Notes under the pieces: generated by a model
Databases searched by the model: none
The model's input: the letters and a program-made list of their open reading frames with translations, nothing else
What the model was told of the DNA's origin: nothing
From: Stentor coeruleus
Taxonomy: Eukaryota; Ciliophora; Heterotrichea; Heterotrichida; Stentoridae
Assembly: GCA_001970955.1 (NCBI GenBank)
Contig: MPUH01000301.1
Coordinates: 1 to 64,000 of the forward strand
Length of the DNA: 64,000 nucleotides
Reading direction: 5' to 3'
In this document: positions 27,765-39,646 of the stretch, one piece after another
Position numbering within the stretch: the first letter of the stretch is position 1
How the letters are laid out: each line of letters starts with the position of its first letter
Position numbers and translations under genes: made by a program

Positions 27765-29870
27765 ATGAAAACACAGGTGTCAACTGAGGATATGCTAAAC
27801 TCAGAAAAGGAAAAAGATAAAGGAAATGAGTATATCAAAATCCCTGATTATGATAATGCTTTAAAATGTTATAATACAGCTATTGTATTAAATCAAGAAA
27901 ATCCTTTACTGTATTCTAATCGATCTCTTGTTTGGCTTAAAACAAATCAGTTTGAAAAAGCTATATTAGACTGCAACAAAGCATTAATTCTTAAATCAGA
28001 CTATATAAAAGCTAATCAACGTAGAGGAAAAGCTTATTTTGAGTTAGGAAATTACGAGAAAGCTCAGGCTGATTTGATAAAAGTTATTGAACTTGAACCT
28101 AACAACTTGGAATCTTATGAGGATTTAAAAATATGCAACCAGAAACTTATTGAAAAAAAAATACAAATTCAGGAAATGAATAAAAAAAAAGCCATAAAAT
28201 CACAAAGCGAAATTTTAGAATCAATTCGAGAGACTGTATTTGTTGATGATGACTTATATTTTTATGATGATGACAGATATGTAGAAAAATCAATAAGAAA
28301 TACTGAAATTGCATTGAAAAAAGTTGCGGAAATTTCGAGTAGAGCAGATTATGTTAAAGCTATTGAAGAATATGATAAAGTTTTAGAAATATTTACAAAC
28401 TTGTCACCGAGAAATACTGAAAAAATTATTGGGCATAAGGTTGCTATATGTGTAGAAATAGGAGTACTTTATTTGAAACTTTTACAATTTGAGAAATGTA
28501 TTGAAATATTGACCTTAACTATTGAAATATGCGGGAATATAAGTAAAGATAAAGCAAGAACTTACCTTATTAGAGGATATGCTTTTGAATATATGATGGA
28601 ATATGAAAATGCTTATAAGGATATTAAAGAATACGTAAAATGGTACTCTAAAGATAATCAAGCCTTTGAAACTTTAGAAAAATTAAATTATTTAACGAAT
28701 AAAGTTAAACCGAAAATGCCGTTTAAAAGTCAGGAACAGGTTAAGAAATTCCTTGAAGAGTTAGAAAGACAAAAAGAAATTGCAAACAAAGCGTTTAAAG
28801 AACAGAATTATCAATCATCAATAGAAGAGTTTACACAAATAATAAAAAACATAAAAAAACTTTATACTGAAGCAGCATTACTAAATGAAGTTACTGTGCT
28901 TAAGTTTCTTTTAATTATTTACAATAACAGATCTATTGTTTATCAAAAAAAAGGATTTAATGATTTAGCTATTGAAGATAGTCTTCAAGTCCTCCGTTTA
29001 GATCACAGCAATTCCAAAGCCCTTTATAGAATCGCGAAGTGTTTTGATGCAAATGAATTATATAATGATGCGGCTAGAATAATGCAGAAAGTAATAAAAA
29101 TTGACCCAAACAATATATCAGCAGTTAATGATCTGAAAATTTATCAAGAAAAAATTTCTCAGATGCCTGGCTTCATTTTACCTAATATAGAACTTGAGGA
29201 AGAAAAAAAAGAAGAAAATATTTTTTCTATCAACCCTCCACAGCTAAGACCCCCAAGTCCAATTCCAGAGATTCCAAAAAACTTGGAAAAATTCGTCAAT
29301 ACACCTATAGAACAAAAAACAAAAATCCCTACAAATGACGAAAAACAAAACAAAGAAATCCCTAACAGCCCTTCTTCTGAATCACAACCAATTCCTTCAG
29401 TTCATTCTAAATCTCAATACAATTCAACCACTATTAAAGCAAATAAAAAAGCACAGAAAATATATCAAGATTCCACAGAATTAGCTAAAAAATACAATTT
29501 GCATTCTCAAGCTACACCACAAAATTTTATAATACACTTGAAATCATTAATGAAAAACAGCCTACACATATACCCTTATCTTAAAGTATTTTATAAATAG
29601 GAAATCCCACAAGAAGAACTAAAAAATCTTATAGGAAAAAAAGAATTCCCAAGTGATGTGTTTATTGATATTCTCAATTCTTTAGATAAAACTAATGATA
29701 TAGAAAAACCCTGGCTAGGTTTTTTCCTCGATACTCTATTAGCTACTGATAGGTTTCAAATCACTTTGAAAAGTTTAGATAAAAGTGAAAAAAGTATTCT
29801 TTATAAACTTGTTGACTATTCTGAAGATGAAAGTTTGAAGAAAATTTACGTTATTAATACTAATAGATAG
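27765..29870 (+). CDS. TPR co-chaperone with RPAP3_C domain, RPAP3/SPAG1-like
   Basis: Two exons (27765-29585 and 29601-29870) joined across a 15-nt intron, giving 696 aa. The N-terminal TPR block (about 10-110; EKEKDKGNEYIKIPDYDNALKCY) resembles Hsp90/Hsp70-binding TPRs of RPAP3, SPAG1 and DYX1C1. A second TPR-like region lies at about 190-310 and a third at about 340-460. After a Pro/Ser-rich linker, the C-terminus is an RPAP3_C domain spanning the splice junction (NFIIHLKSLMKN, IPQEELKNLI, FIDILNSL, ATDRFQITLKSL). Without splicing this domain would be cut by a TAG. RPAP3 works in the R2TP Hsp90 co-chaperone complex; SPAG1 is a dynein arm assembly factor. Choosing between them needs a phylogeny. 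The next gene starts only 14 bp after the stop. Confidence 0.88.
29586..29600 (+). other. 15-nt intron (phase 0) in the RPAP3/SPAG1-like gene
   Basis: GTATTTTATAAATAG. Its final TAG would be an in-frame stop. Removal joins CTT AAA to GAA ATC and completes the RPAP3_C domain encoded on both sides, which is strong evidence that it is spliced. Confidence 0.9.
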
Positions 29871-29884
29871 AAGTTAGTAAAAAT

Positions 29885-30217
29885 ATGAATAGAAATATCG
29901 CATTGACTGAATGGGAAGTTGCTGGGGCGAAAATAATCAATGAAAACATTTTCTATCTAGCGAGAAATGGTAGAGTTCATGAAATCCAAGACTTGTTTAG
30001 AGGGGGGATTGATCCAGACAGTATAGACAAGAATGGGAATACAATACTTATAATTGCTTGTCAAAATAACCATAAAGATCTTGCCAGGCTTTGTCTACAA
30101 TATAGCGCAGATATTAATTGGCGTAATAATACAGGAAAAAGTGCTTTAGATTTCGCTGTTATGTATAAATACAAAAACCTTGAAGGTTATCTTATTAAAA
30201 AAGGAGCGAATTCTTAA
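29885..30217 (+). CDS. Small ankyrin-repeat protein
   Basis: A 110-aa protein, nearly all ankyrin repeat: NIFYLARNGRVHEIQDLFRGGIDPD (partial first repeat), then NGNTILIIACQNNHKDLARL and TGKSALDFAVMYKYKNLEGYL. The first 17 residues are non-repeat. It probably acts as a small interaction module; no partner is indicated. It starts only 14 bp after the stop of the RPAP3/SPAG1-like gene, so its promoter must lie inside that gene or the two share a transcript. A GTAAAAATATGAATAG string overlaps the start codon but is 16 nt and follows an in-frame stop, so I do not treat it as an intron. Confidence 0.75.
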   Translation: MNRNIALTEWEVAGAKIINENIFYLARNGRVHEIQDLFRGGIDPDSIDKNGNTILIIACQNNHKDLARLCLQYSADINWRNNTGKSALDFAVMYKYKNLEGYLIKKGANS

Positions 30218-30278
30218 TATTATTCAGTTTATAAGCTTTTGACCATATTAAATTGTTGTTCATAGAAAATACTTTAAA

Positions 30279-30863
30279 ATGGCAAATCTCTTTGGTAATT
30301 CAGCTTATACGTTACGAAGACATAGCCCTACATGTTGGAGTTTTTCTAAAGATCCAAGATTTAAAACTCCAAAAAAACAAGATGAAAGTGATTATATGAC
30401 CCCACAATCTAGTTTGAATACTAGAGCAACTTCTATTGGATTTGGGAAAAGGTGGAAACCTAATAACCCTTGTGGTAAAGATAGTCCACCTCCTGGAACT
30501 TATAATATTCCAACATCTTTTAACAAAGATATTGGTCCAAGGATTGTAAAAGCCAGTTTGTTACCTTGTGTTAATAGTAGACATGCTACACCAGGACCTG
30601 GATCTTATGAGGCTAATTTAGTTATAGGTAAAAATTCACCTATGTTTTCTTTTAGAGGAAAAGATTTGAAAATTAAAATTAGTGAAAATCCTCCACCTAA
30701 TGCTTATAATCCTAAAAGAACTTTAACTGAATTTTCAGGATATAAAGGGATTGGCTTTGGATATGGAGGAAGACTTTTCCTTAGTAGACTTCAGGATGAA
30801 ACACCTGGACCTGGAACTTATGATCATTCTTCTGGGTTTAAGAAAGCTAAAAAATCTTTTTAA
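30279..30863 (+). CDS. SHIPPO/sperm-tail PG-rich repeat protein (STPG/ODF3-like)
   Basis: A 194-aa protein with repeated Pro-Gly-Pro-Gly-x-Tyr motifs of the SHIPPO (STPG) family: SPPPGTYNI, TPGPGSYEA, a degenerate NPPPNAYNP, and TPGPGTYDH. Such proteins associate with axonemal microtubules and, in animals, with sperm tails; several sit inside doublet microtubules (family knowledge). Other basic/aromatic segments (IGFGKRWKP, IGFGYGGR) are also typical. A start in the AAAATGG context fits. It lies 61 bp after the small ankyrin gene, the last of the packed plus-strand array. Confidence 0.85.
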   Translation: MANLFGNSAYTLRRHSPTCWSFSKDPRFKTPKKQDESDYMTPQSSLNTRATSIGFGKRWKPNNPCGKDSPPPGTYNIPTSFNKDIGPRIVKASLLPCVNSRHATPGPGSYEANLVIGKNSPMFSFRGKDLKIKISENPPPNAYNPKRTLTEFSGYKGIGFGYGGRLFLSRLQDETPGPGTYDHSSGFKKAKKSF

Positions 30864-31092
30864 TTATTAATTTTGGATTAAAAAATGTTATAATGGTTAT
30901 ATTGTGATGGTAAAATAGTGAATTGAATGTTGGACTAATTATATTTAACTAAAAAATAGCATGATTTATACAATAAAAAAATTCTCATATAAAATAGCAA
31001 AATATATAATGCATCTAATAATAAAATACTAATCATAAGCTATTAAACCTAATATATCTTACATAAAAAATCATATAATTATCACATTAAAC

Positions 31093-32067
31093 CTATTCAT
31101 TTTTTTGCTGTATTCGTGTGATATTTACAGTATTAGCATCAACTTTTGGTTTATCTTCAAAGGCACTCGAAAGTACTTCAGGGGCAATTTCTTGATGTCT
31201 AACCTTTTTTGTTTTAACTTTTTTATTTCTCACCCCTACAAAAATATTCCAAAAATTCATAAAACACCCTAAACTATAAGGATTATAATGAGGTCTATAC
31301 CAAGTTTTTGTAAAATATTCATGAGTAGTCATATTATTGCATACAAGATAACCATGAAAGCAAACCAAAGACAAAACAAGAAAGAAAAGCTATATAAACT
31401 TTACAACACCACAATAAATCGATACAAATATCGTCCCGCCATAATTACTTATAGCTTGATTTACAGTTATTCCATGAATTTCTTGATTAAGATAAGCTAC
31501 AGATACAGAGAAATCATAAATAATTAAACACAAAGTTGTAACAAGAAACAAAAGAAATCTTCTATAATTTTTTTTCCCTATACAGTTTCCAAGCCATGGG
31601 CAATGATGATCATATTTTTCAACACAAACTCCACAGATTCTACAGTGCGAAACACGGAATGGTTTCAATATATAACAAGTCCTACAAAATTTCATAAGCT
31701 GAAACCTTGCCATTTTAGTAGAACACACATATCGAGATTGAAAAATCAACATTCGTGAAGGAGTTTCTTGAAAAAAAGTTTCCACACTTTTAGTCTTATC
31801 TTTTACAATCATAAAACCAGGATTTGATATAACAAGTTTTATAAATAGATAAATACTTGCTATAAACAAAGCTGAAATTATAATTGCATGATGTGGAAAT
31901 TCTTTTAAATAATAAGCATTTGAGACATAAAAAACAATTTGAGGGCCGATTATCATTATAACTGTTATCAAAACTCTAGCGAATTCAGAACTATGTTTTT
32001 ATTACCCTCCACGTATTTTATTTTTACAAACAAAAACTCTTCTAAGTATTTTGTTTTTCTTTTCCAT
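31093..32067 (-). CDS. DHHC-type palmitoyltransferase (three exons)
   Basis: Protein S-acyltransferase that attaches palmitate to cysteines of membrane-associated proteins. Three exons on the minus strand (32067-32006, 31990-31405, 31389-31093), separated by two 15-nt introns, give 945 nt and 314 aa. The Cys-rich catalytic domain reads CRTCYILKPFRVSHC then CGVCVEKYDHHCPWLGNCIG, with the active DHHC. The TTxE motif is present in exon 3 as TTHEYF. Four hydrophobic segments flank these, two before and two after the Cys-rich domain. Exon 1 supplies the conserved N-terminal RRVFVCKNKIRGG segment, which continues across the junction as SEFARVLITVIMIIGP. That continuity supports the splice and places the start codon at 32067-32065, only 4 bp from the first ATG of the divergent P2X-like gene. 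Confidence 0.92.
31390..31404 (-). other. 15-nt intron (phase 0) in the DHHC gene
   Basis: On the minus strand GTAAAGTTTATATAG. Retention gives an in-frame TAG; removal extends the third membrane-proximal region into exon 3, which carries the TTxE motif expected in this family. Confidence 0.9.
31991..32005 (-). other. 15-nt intron (phase 2) in the DHHC gene
   Basis: On the minus strand GTAATAAAAACATAG. Retention gives GGG TAA, an immediate stop. Removal restores a Gly codon and links the conserved N-terminal segment to the first transmembrane helix. Confidence 0.88.
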
Positions 32068-32071
32068 AATA

Positions 32072-33196
32072 ATGTCAGCAAGACTCCAATTAAGAGATAT
32101 ATTCAACGAGGATATGGATAAACTATTTTCATATAGGACTCCAAAACTTGTGATTATCAAAGATAGATATTTAGGTCTATTGAAAATCTTAATTAACGTT
32201 TGTATTTTGATATACTTTGTTGTCTATGTGATTATTATGCAAAAGGCTTACTTACAAGAAGAATTCTCAAGTGGGCCATCGATAGTTTATGCAACAGGAA
32301 CAGCGGTATCTTTAGATGGGAAATATGTTAGAGTTTGGGATTCAACTGATGTTGCATATCCACAATATGATCCAAGTTCAATAGTTATTTCAACTAATGT
32401 ACATGAACAGATAAGGCAAAAACAAAATATTTGTATTGATTCTGAAAAACTTTGTACTGATGATGCAGAATGTTTTGAAGGAGGAAGCTGTAAAGATGGA
32501 CTATGTGAAGAAATTAGTTGGTGTAGTGAAGATTCTTATAAACTTTATTCATTGGATGGGGTTGAAAATTTTCTTATTTGGGTACAAGGTTCTGTTAATT
32601 TCATAACAATGGGTGATCCTTTGTTAATGACAACATTAGATGAAAACAAGGCAAAAGTTTATCCAAACTCAGGGGCAAATTCGTTTCTTTTATATGATAT
32701 TTTGAAAATTGGGAATATTGATTTTGATGAAGTTAAGAAAACTGGTGCAGTTGTTAGAATTGGTCTTTATTGGGAATGTGATACAACTTGGCATGATTCA
32801 TGTGACCCTGAAATTATTGCTAAAAGAATAGATAATATTGATGAAGAACTTGGGTTTAATTATGACAGATATTTTTATTATAAAGAAAATGGAATTCAAT
32901 ATCGGGATCATATGAATATTACTGGTATAAAATTACAAGTTGAAAGTTCTGGAAGAATTTATGCGTTAACACTGCAAAGTATTATTTTAAATGCAAGTAG
33001 TGCAGCGAATTTAACAATGATTACACCGAGAATAGTAGATTTAATTATGCTTTATGTTATGAAAAATAGGACGGAATATAGAAAGCTGAAGTTTGAATTG
33101 ACAAAAGATTTGAATGCAGAGACAGTTGAAGAAGTTGAAGAAAACAACGATAAAGATGAAGAAGGGCGCTTTGAAGATGATAAGAACTTGCCTTAA
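32072..33196 (+). CDS. P2X-receptor-like channel lacking canonical ATP-binding residues
   Basis: A 374-aa homologue of P2X ligand-gated cation channels. N-terminal Y-x-T-x-K motif (Y21, T23, K25); TM1 about 36-57; Cys-rich ectodomain including EISWC (matching AAWC of animal P2X) and WECDTTWHDSC (matching WDCN...C); TM2 about 302-332; C-terminal Y-x-x-x-K motif (Y336-K340). Aligned by eye to rat P2X4, the ATP-coordinating residues are replaced: K67 to Y73, K69 to T75, R295 to D265, and K313 to N282. N293 is kept as N263, and F294 is Y264. A different ligand or gating mode is an inference. The acidic C-tail (Glu/Asp-rich) is unusual. The first ATG is 32072, since the upstream frame begins with TTG. 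An alternative ATG at 32114 would leave a longer spacer from the DHHC gene. It ends 3 bp from the next convergent stop. Confidence 0.85.
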   Translation: MSARLQLRDIFNEDMDKLFSYRTPKLVIIKDRYLGLLKILINVCILIYFVVYVIIMQKAYLQEEFSSGPSIVYATGTAVSLDGKYVRVWDSTDVAYPQYDPSSIVISTNVHEQIRQKQNICIDSEKLCTDDAECFEGGSCKDGLCEEISWCSEDSYKLYSLDGVENFLIWVQGSVNFITMGDPLLMTTLDENKAKVYPNSGANSFLLYDILKIGNIDFDEVKKTGAVVRIGLYWECDTTWHDSCDPEIIAKRIDNIDEELGFNYDRYFYYKENGIQYRDHMNITGIKLQVESSGRIYALTLQSIILNASSAANLTMITPRIVDLIMLYVMKNRTEYRKLKFELTKDLNAETVEEVEENNDKDEEGRFEDDKNLP

Positions 33197-33199
33197 ATA

Positions 33200-33727
33200 T
33201 TAAGAAGAGTTTTCTGGTTCCTCTTCCTCTTCCTCTTCTTTAAAATATGGGTTGATTACACTAGGGTCAGGAAACTGGTGGTAAAGTTCGACACGTTCAT
33301 TGTATTTATCAACTAAATACATTGACATTTGAGTGTAGGCTCCAAGAGTATAGTTGATAGCTAAGAGTATAGGGACTGCATAAATACCTAATCGCAAACT
33401 AAATCTTTTCATATAGTGTAAGTTGTAAATTCGATTATCTGTAAGTCTTGCAATGGAAATATTCAAAGCTGAAGGAAATATAATACTTAAAAGACCATAT
33501 TGAACAGCATTTTTTGCAACTCCATTGACAAGTTCTCTATCTTGAAATTCTAGCATGTCAAATTCTTCAAAGATAAACTGATGAGTGACAGCGTTCTTAT
33601 ATTTAAGTATTTCCATGGATTTCTCAGGATGTTCTATTGCTAGAGCTTTCTCACGATTTGAAAATCGTTCTTTTAGCTCATCAATAGTTGGCAAATCTTT
33701 AAGTGTAAGTTTTTGTTTGTCACCCAT
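33200..33727 (-). CDS. Uncharacterised membrane protein with acidic C-terminus
   Basis: A 175-aa protein I do not recognise. Charged N-terminal half (residues 1-70), two hydrophobic segments (about 74-95, VQYGLLSIIFPSALNI region, and about 110-132, LRLGIYAVPILLAINYTLGAY), then a hydrophilic tail ending in a run of Glu. It could be an inner-organelle or ER membrane protein; no motif decides. Its stop codon lies 3 bp from the stop of the convergent P2X-like gene, so their 3' untranslated regions must overlap as antisense transcripts. Confidence 0.65.
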   Translation of the reverse strand: MGDKQKLTLKDLPTIDELKERFSNREKALAIEHPEKSMEILKYKNAVTHQFIFEEFDMLEFQDRELVNGVAKNAVQYGLLSIIFPSALNISIARLTDNRIYNLHYMKRFSLRLGIYAVPILLAINYTLGAYTQMSMYLVDKYNERVELYHQFPDPSVINPYFKEEEEEEEPENSS

Positions 33728-33846
33728 TTATTATAATAAATTCTTCATGAATCAAACATATCCCACCCTTTTTTTACAAAAAAAACTCTTATATTTTCAA
33801 CTACATGAGACTATTTTTATCTTTAATAATTCTAAATATTCTTATT

Positions 33847-35316
33847 TTAAACCAAACTCAAAACAATTAAAATCAGAATTCCTATAAAAGCTGCAGAAGA
33901 AATAACTAAAATCGCCATTGAAATAATATAATTGTATTTAAAATCATAATCAGTTTTTTCTTTAACAATTTTTTCTGCTGCAAGACAGAAAAGCGGGACA
34001 AAAATTGCACAATCTACAATATTAACTGTTCCCGCAATTTCAAGAATAACGCTTAGATTGTGAAATGCAAACCCAATCCCTAAAGCAATTGACGCAATAA
34101 CTAGATTGTATTTGGTAATAATAGACTATATATAAATTACTTGTGTCAAATTTTGACGATTTTTACTTCCATATTTGATACTTAAAAGATTATCACATAA
34201 AATTGCACAAATTATAGGGAATGCTGAAGCTATATCTAATGCTGGAAGTATAATAACAATATAAGAAATAAGATAACACCACCATGGTTTTTCATTTGGA
34301 TCTCCTCCTGCTGAATAATCTCTCCAATTTAAAGTTATCATTTTTTCAATATCATCAATCCCATAACTTGTTAGTATCCCTAATGATGTAAAAATACAAA
34401 CAACTGTAAGAAAAGCTGTGTTGTTTATAAGAGGAATATTTTTCTTTTTGTCTTTTACAAAACAAGTTGTGGTTGGTAAACTGTTTTGATAAAGACTTAC
34501 TAAGAAAATCACTGGAGCGATGTTTTCAAAACCTGCTATATCAAATATTTTAGGGTTAGCTTGGTTTTCACCTTCATCTTCTAATTGAGAATCATTAGCG
34601 ATTGCTAAAGAAGTTGTGATGATAATTATGCCAAAAGCTAAAATCCTAAAAAAGCAACTGAGAATCTGCCACCATTTATGTTCTTTGATATGAAAAAAAC
34701 ATAATGTTAGCATTACTAATGCGAATATCCCAGTATAAGCCCAATATTTATACTTGCATTCATTAAAATAACTATCATAATCATATAGATTGCAAGTATC
34801 TTGATTGAAAATAGGAACATTAGATACTAAAGATGTGCCGAATATTGAAGTATATGAAACCAAAGTTGATAGTAAATGAATAGATAAGAAAATATTAAAT
34901 ATTATCGCCATTCGTTTACCCAGAGTAAGTTTAATTATTTCATAGAAATCAAACTTCCGATAACTAATCCCTGATGAAATTTCTGTAGAGTCTATGAGTT
35001 TTTGAGTTTCATGAGATTCATCAAATGCTTTATGAGATTTATTAAGCAATATTGTTGATAAAGAAACAGTTTTAGCTTTAACACCTTTCTCTTTATATCT
35101 ATAAATTATTTCAGCTCTAGTCCAACCTTGCATAGTTTGATATGAAAGTATTAATGAAATCACAGCTGCGATTATTTGTATTAAAACACCTAAAAAAATT
35201 CCAGATTTCGAATAACCCCATGGGATATTCAGAATACCTGCACCAATTAGGCTGTTTAATAAAAACACGTAACCTATAAACCATGATTCACCTTCATCAT
35301 CTTTGTTTAACACCAT
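33847..35316 (-). CDS. Amino-acid transporter, AAAP/SLC38-like (two exons)
   Basis: Amino acid/auxin permease family transporter moving neutral amino acids across the plasma or vacuolar membrane. Two exons (35316-34141 and 34125-33847) joined across a 15-nt intron give 484 aa. The N-terminus has the family signature FLLNSLIGAGILNIPWGYSKSG in TM1. There are about eleven hydrophobic segments, with a cytosolic loop rich in Ser/Lys between TM2 and TM3. Exon 2 provides the last membrane segments (IASIALGIGFAFHNLSVIL, YIISMAILVISSAAFIGI) that would otherwise be missing. The upstream frame opens with TTG at 35337; ATG at 35316-35314 is used. It follows the NEK kinase on the same strand. Confidence 0.9.
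34126..34140 (-). other. 15-nt intron (phase 0) in the amino-acid transporter gene
   Basis: On the minus strand GTAATTTATATATAG. Its last triplet is an in-frame TAG. Removing it opens a further 92 codons of hydrophobic transporter sequence. Confidence 0.9.
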
Positions 35317-35426
35317 AATATTTTGTATAAATTTCAAAAGATAAAATATTTATGCAAATCAAATGCCTTAATAAATTAAGTTAAAATACATTTTGATAAA
35401 TTTATAATCTTCAATCAAATGACCGT

Positions 35427-36731
35427 CTAGTAATTCATCAGGTCATTCACAGTCATTTTCATTTTGCTTGTGCTTTTAATCGGAGGTATAAAATTGTTGA
35501 TTTTCACGGTTGTATTGCTTTTTATTATCGTTCTAAGTGATGGTTTAGCAGTACCTGGCCGTGAAAAACATATTTCAACCTTATCAGCAGCAGTTTGTGG
35601 ACGGGTCTCAACTGAGGCTTCTTCTTTTTCGCGTTTAAACTCTTCCCCTATAGATTTTTTCGATACACTTTTATAGATTTTCCTATGCTGCCTATCAGTA
35701 ATCGATTTATCAACTTGATTCTCAAAGATTTTATTAGGGCTTATATCTGTATAACTTGATCTTTTAATAATTTTTTTTTCTCTAATCACAGGCTTAAAAG
35801 GAACAGAACATTGAGCTATTGGAGGTAATGGATGAGGACGAGTCAACCTCATAAACTTTACATCAGGAACATCATAATCATAACATTTTTTAGAGGTTAA
35901 TCGAAAATCTTTACCTGAAAAATCATCTTGTTCCGATTTATTCATAGCCATTTTTAGCACTTGAGTTATATCAGGTCTATCTTCAGGATTTTTTTCAAGA
36001 AGCATAAGTATTGTGTTATTTAATCTTTTAGAGTATATCATTGGTATATTTTTCGGTGTTCTATTTATAATAGAAATCCCTAAAGTTATCAAATTTGATC
36101 CAGCAAATGGGGATTCATGTGTTGCTAATGTGTACATTAAACAACCTAAACCCCAGATATCAACTTTATAATCATAAGGTTGTTGTTTTATCATCTCAGG
36201 AGCAAGATATAAAGGTGTACCAACCCTAGTAGCTTGCATATTAGCAGTGACAAGCTTGCTAGCACCAAGATCTCCTAGTTTAACTGTAAGGGTTTTTGTT
36301 AAAAAAACATTTTGGCATTTGATATCTCTGTGTATTATATTATTTTCATGAAGATAGTTTACTGCTTGACTAAGCTCAGCGAAAATCCTCCAGATCTCTT
36401 TTTCAGGTATATTTGCCTTTCTATATCTGTGTTTTAGCAATAACTGAAATAAGTCCCCAGCTTCAGCATATTCCATAACAATTGATAATATATTGTCTTC
36501 TATGTATGAAAAATAATATTTTATTATGTTCGGATGGCTGATTGTTTTTAGAATTTCTACTTCTCGTAATGCAGCTTGTTGGAATTTTATATGCAAATGC
36601 CCTATATTGATTCTTTTTAGGACATAAAACTCTTTTGTTACAACTTGTTGAACTAGGTATATAACGCCAAAACTGCCTCTTCCTAATTCTTTTTGGATTA
36701 TAAAGTCTTTAAAACTAGACGATTTAGCCAT
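35427..36731 (-). CDS. NEK-family Ser/Thr protein kinase
   Basis: NIMA-related kinase of 434 aa. The kinase domain fills about residues 10-260: glycine loop LGRGSFGVIYLVQQ, VAIK-equivalent YVLKRINI, catalytic HRDIKCQNVFL, DFG as DLG (LGDLGASKL, a variant common in NEKs), and activation-loop end GTPLYLAPEM. The C-terminal 170 residues are basic and low-complexity without visible domains. NEKs act in mitosis, centrosome and cilium control, and are expanded in ciliates (family knowledge). The stop of p97 lies only 32 bp upstream of this start on the same strand, so its promoter probably overlaps the p97 3' end. Confidence 0.93.
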   Translation of the reverse strand: MAKSSSFKDFIIQKELGRGSFGVIYLVQQVVTKEFYVLKRINIGHLHIKFQQAALREVEILKTISHPNIIKYYFSYIEDNILSIVMEYAEAGDLFQLLLKHRYRKANIPEKEIWRIFAELSQAVNYLHENNIIHRDIKCQNVFLTKTLTVKLGDLGASKLVTANMQATRVGTPLYLAPEMIKQQPYDYKVDIWGLGCLMYTLATHESPFAGSNLITLGISIINRTPKNIPMIYSKRLNNTILMLLEKNPEDRPDITQVLKMAMNKSEQDDFSGKDFRLTSKKCYDYDVPDVKFMRLTRPHPLPPIAQCSVPFKPVIREKKIIKRSSYTDISPNKIFENQVDKSITDRQHRKIYKSVSKKSIGEEFKREKEEASVETRPQTAADKVEICFSRPGTAKPSLRTIIKSNTTVKINNFIPPIKSTSKMKMTVNDLMNY

Positions 36732-36763
36732 TTATAATCTTGGAATATAAAATAACTAATTTT

Positions 36764-39163
<2,400 letters not shown>

Positions 39164-39646
39164 TTATAAGATGGTATAAGGTGTATAAAATGCATGGTAT
39201 TTGAATAGTTATGGGTTTAATTGATATTTTATAGGCAAATTTTTAATTTCGAAAGGTTTAAGTGAATTGTAGTTTTCATTTTTGGATAATAGTCTGAGAA
39301 GATTTTTTTTAAGGGATTTTTTTTGGAATTCTATTATTTGGGATTGTACCAGAAAATGATGAAAAATATAGACAATTAGTGAATAAGGTATAGAAATAAT
39401 GGATTGAGACTTTTTAGGTAATTAATCAAAAGGATCAGAAATATAAAATTATTCAATAATCACTTCAAATGTATTTCATTATAATACCATAACAATTATC
39501 GCATAAAAAATTATAAAACTCCGGTCTATTTTATAACAAAAACCAAATCTATCCATTCATTTTAATCCCACCAAACTTTTAAAAATTCCCCCAAAAATAT
39601 AAGAATTTTTTTTAAAATCCAAATCTTTGAGAGAAAATGATCATAA
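39164..39646. promoter_or_regulatory. Divergent spacer with strand-skew switch
   Basis: Between the p97 start (minus) and the NT-C2 protein start (plus). Hand counts on the plus strand: 39181-39300 has 25 G and 5 C, while 39481-39600 has 3 G and 27 C; the switch is near 39430. As elsewhere, G is depleted on the coding strand upstream of each gene. No gene seen. Confidence 0.55.
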
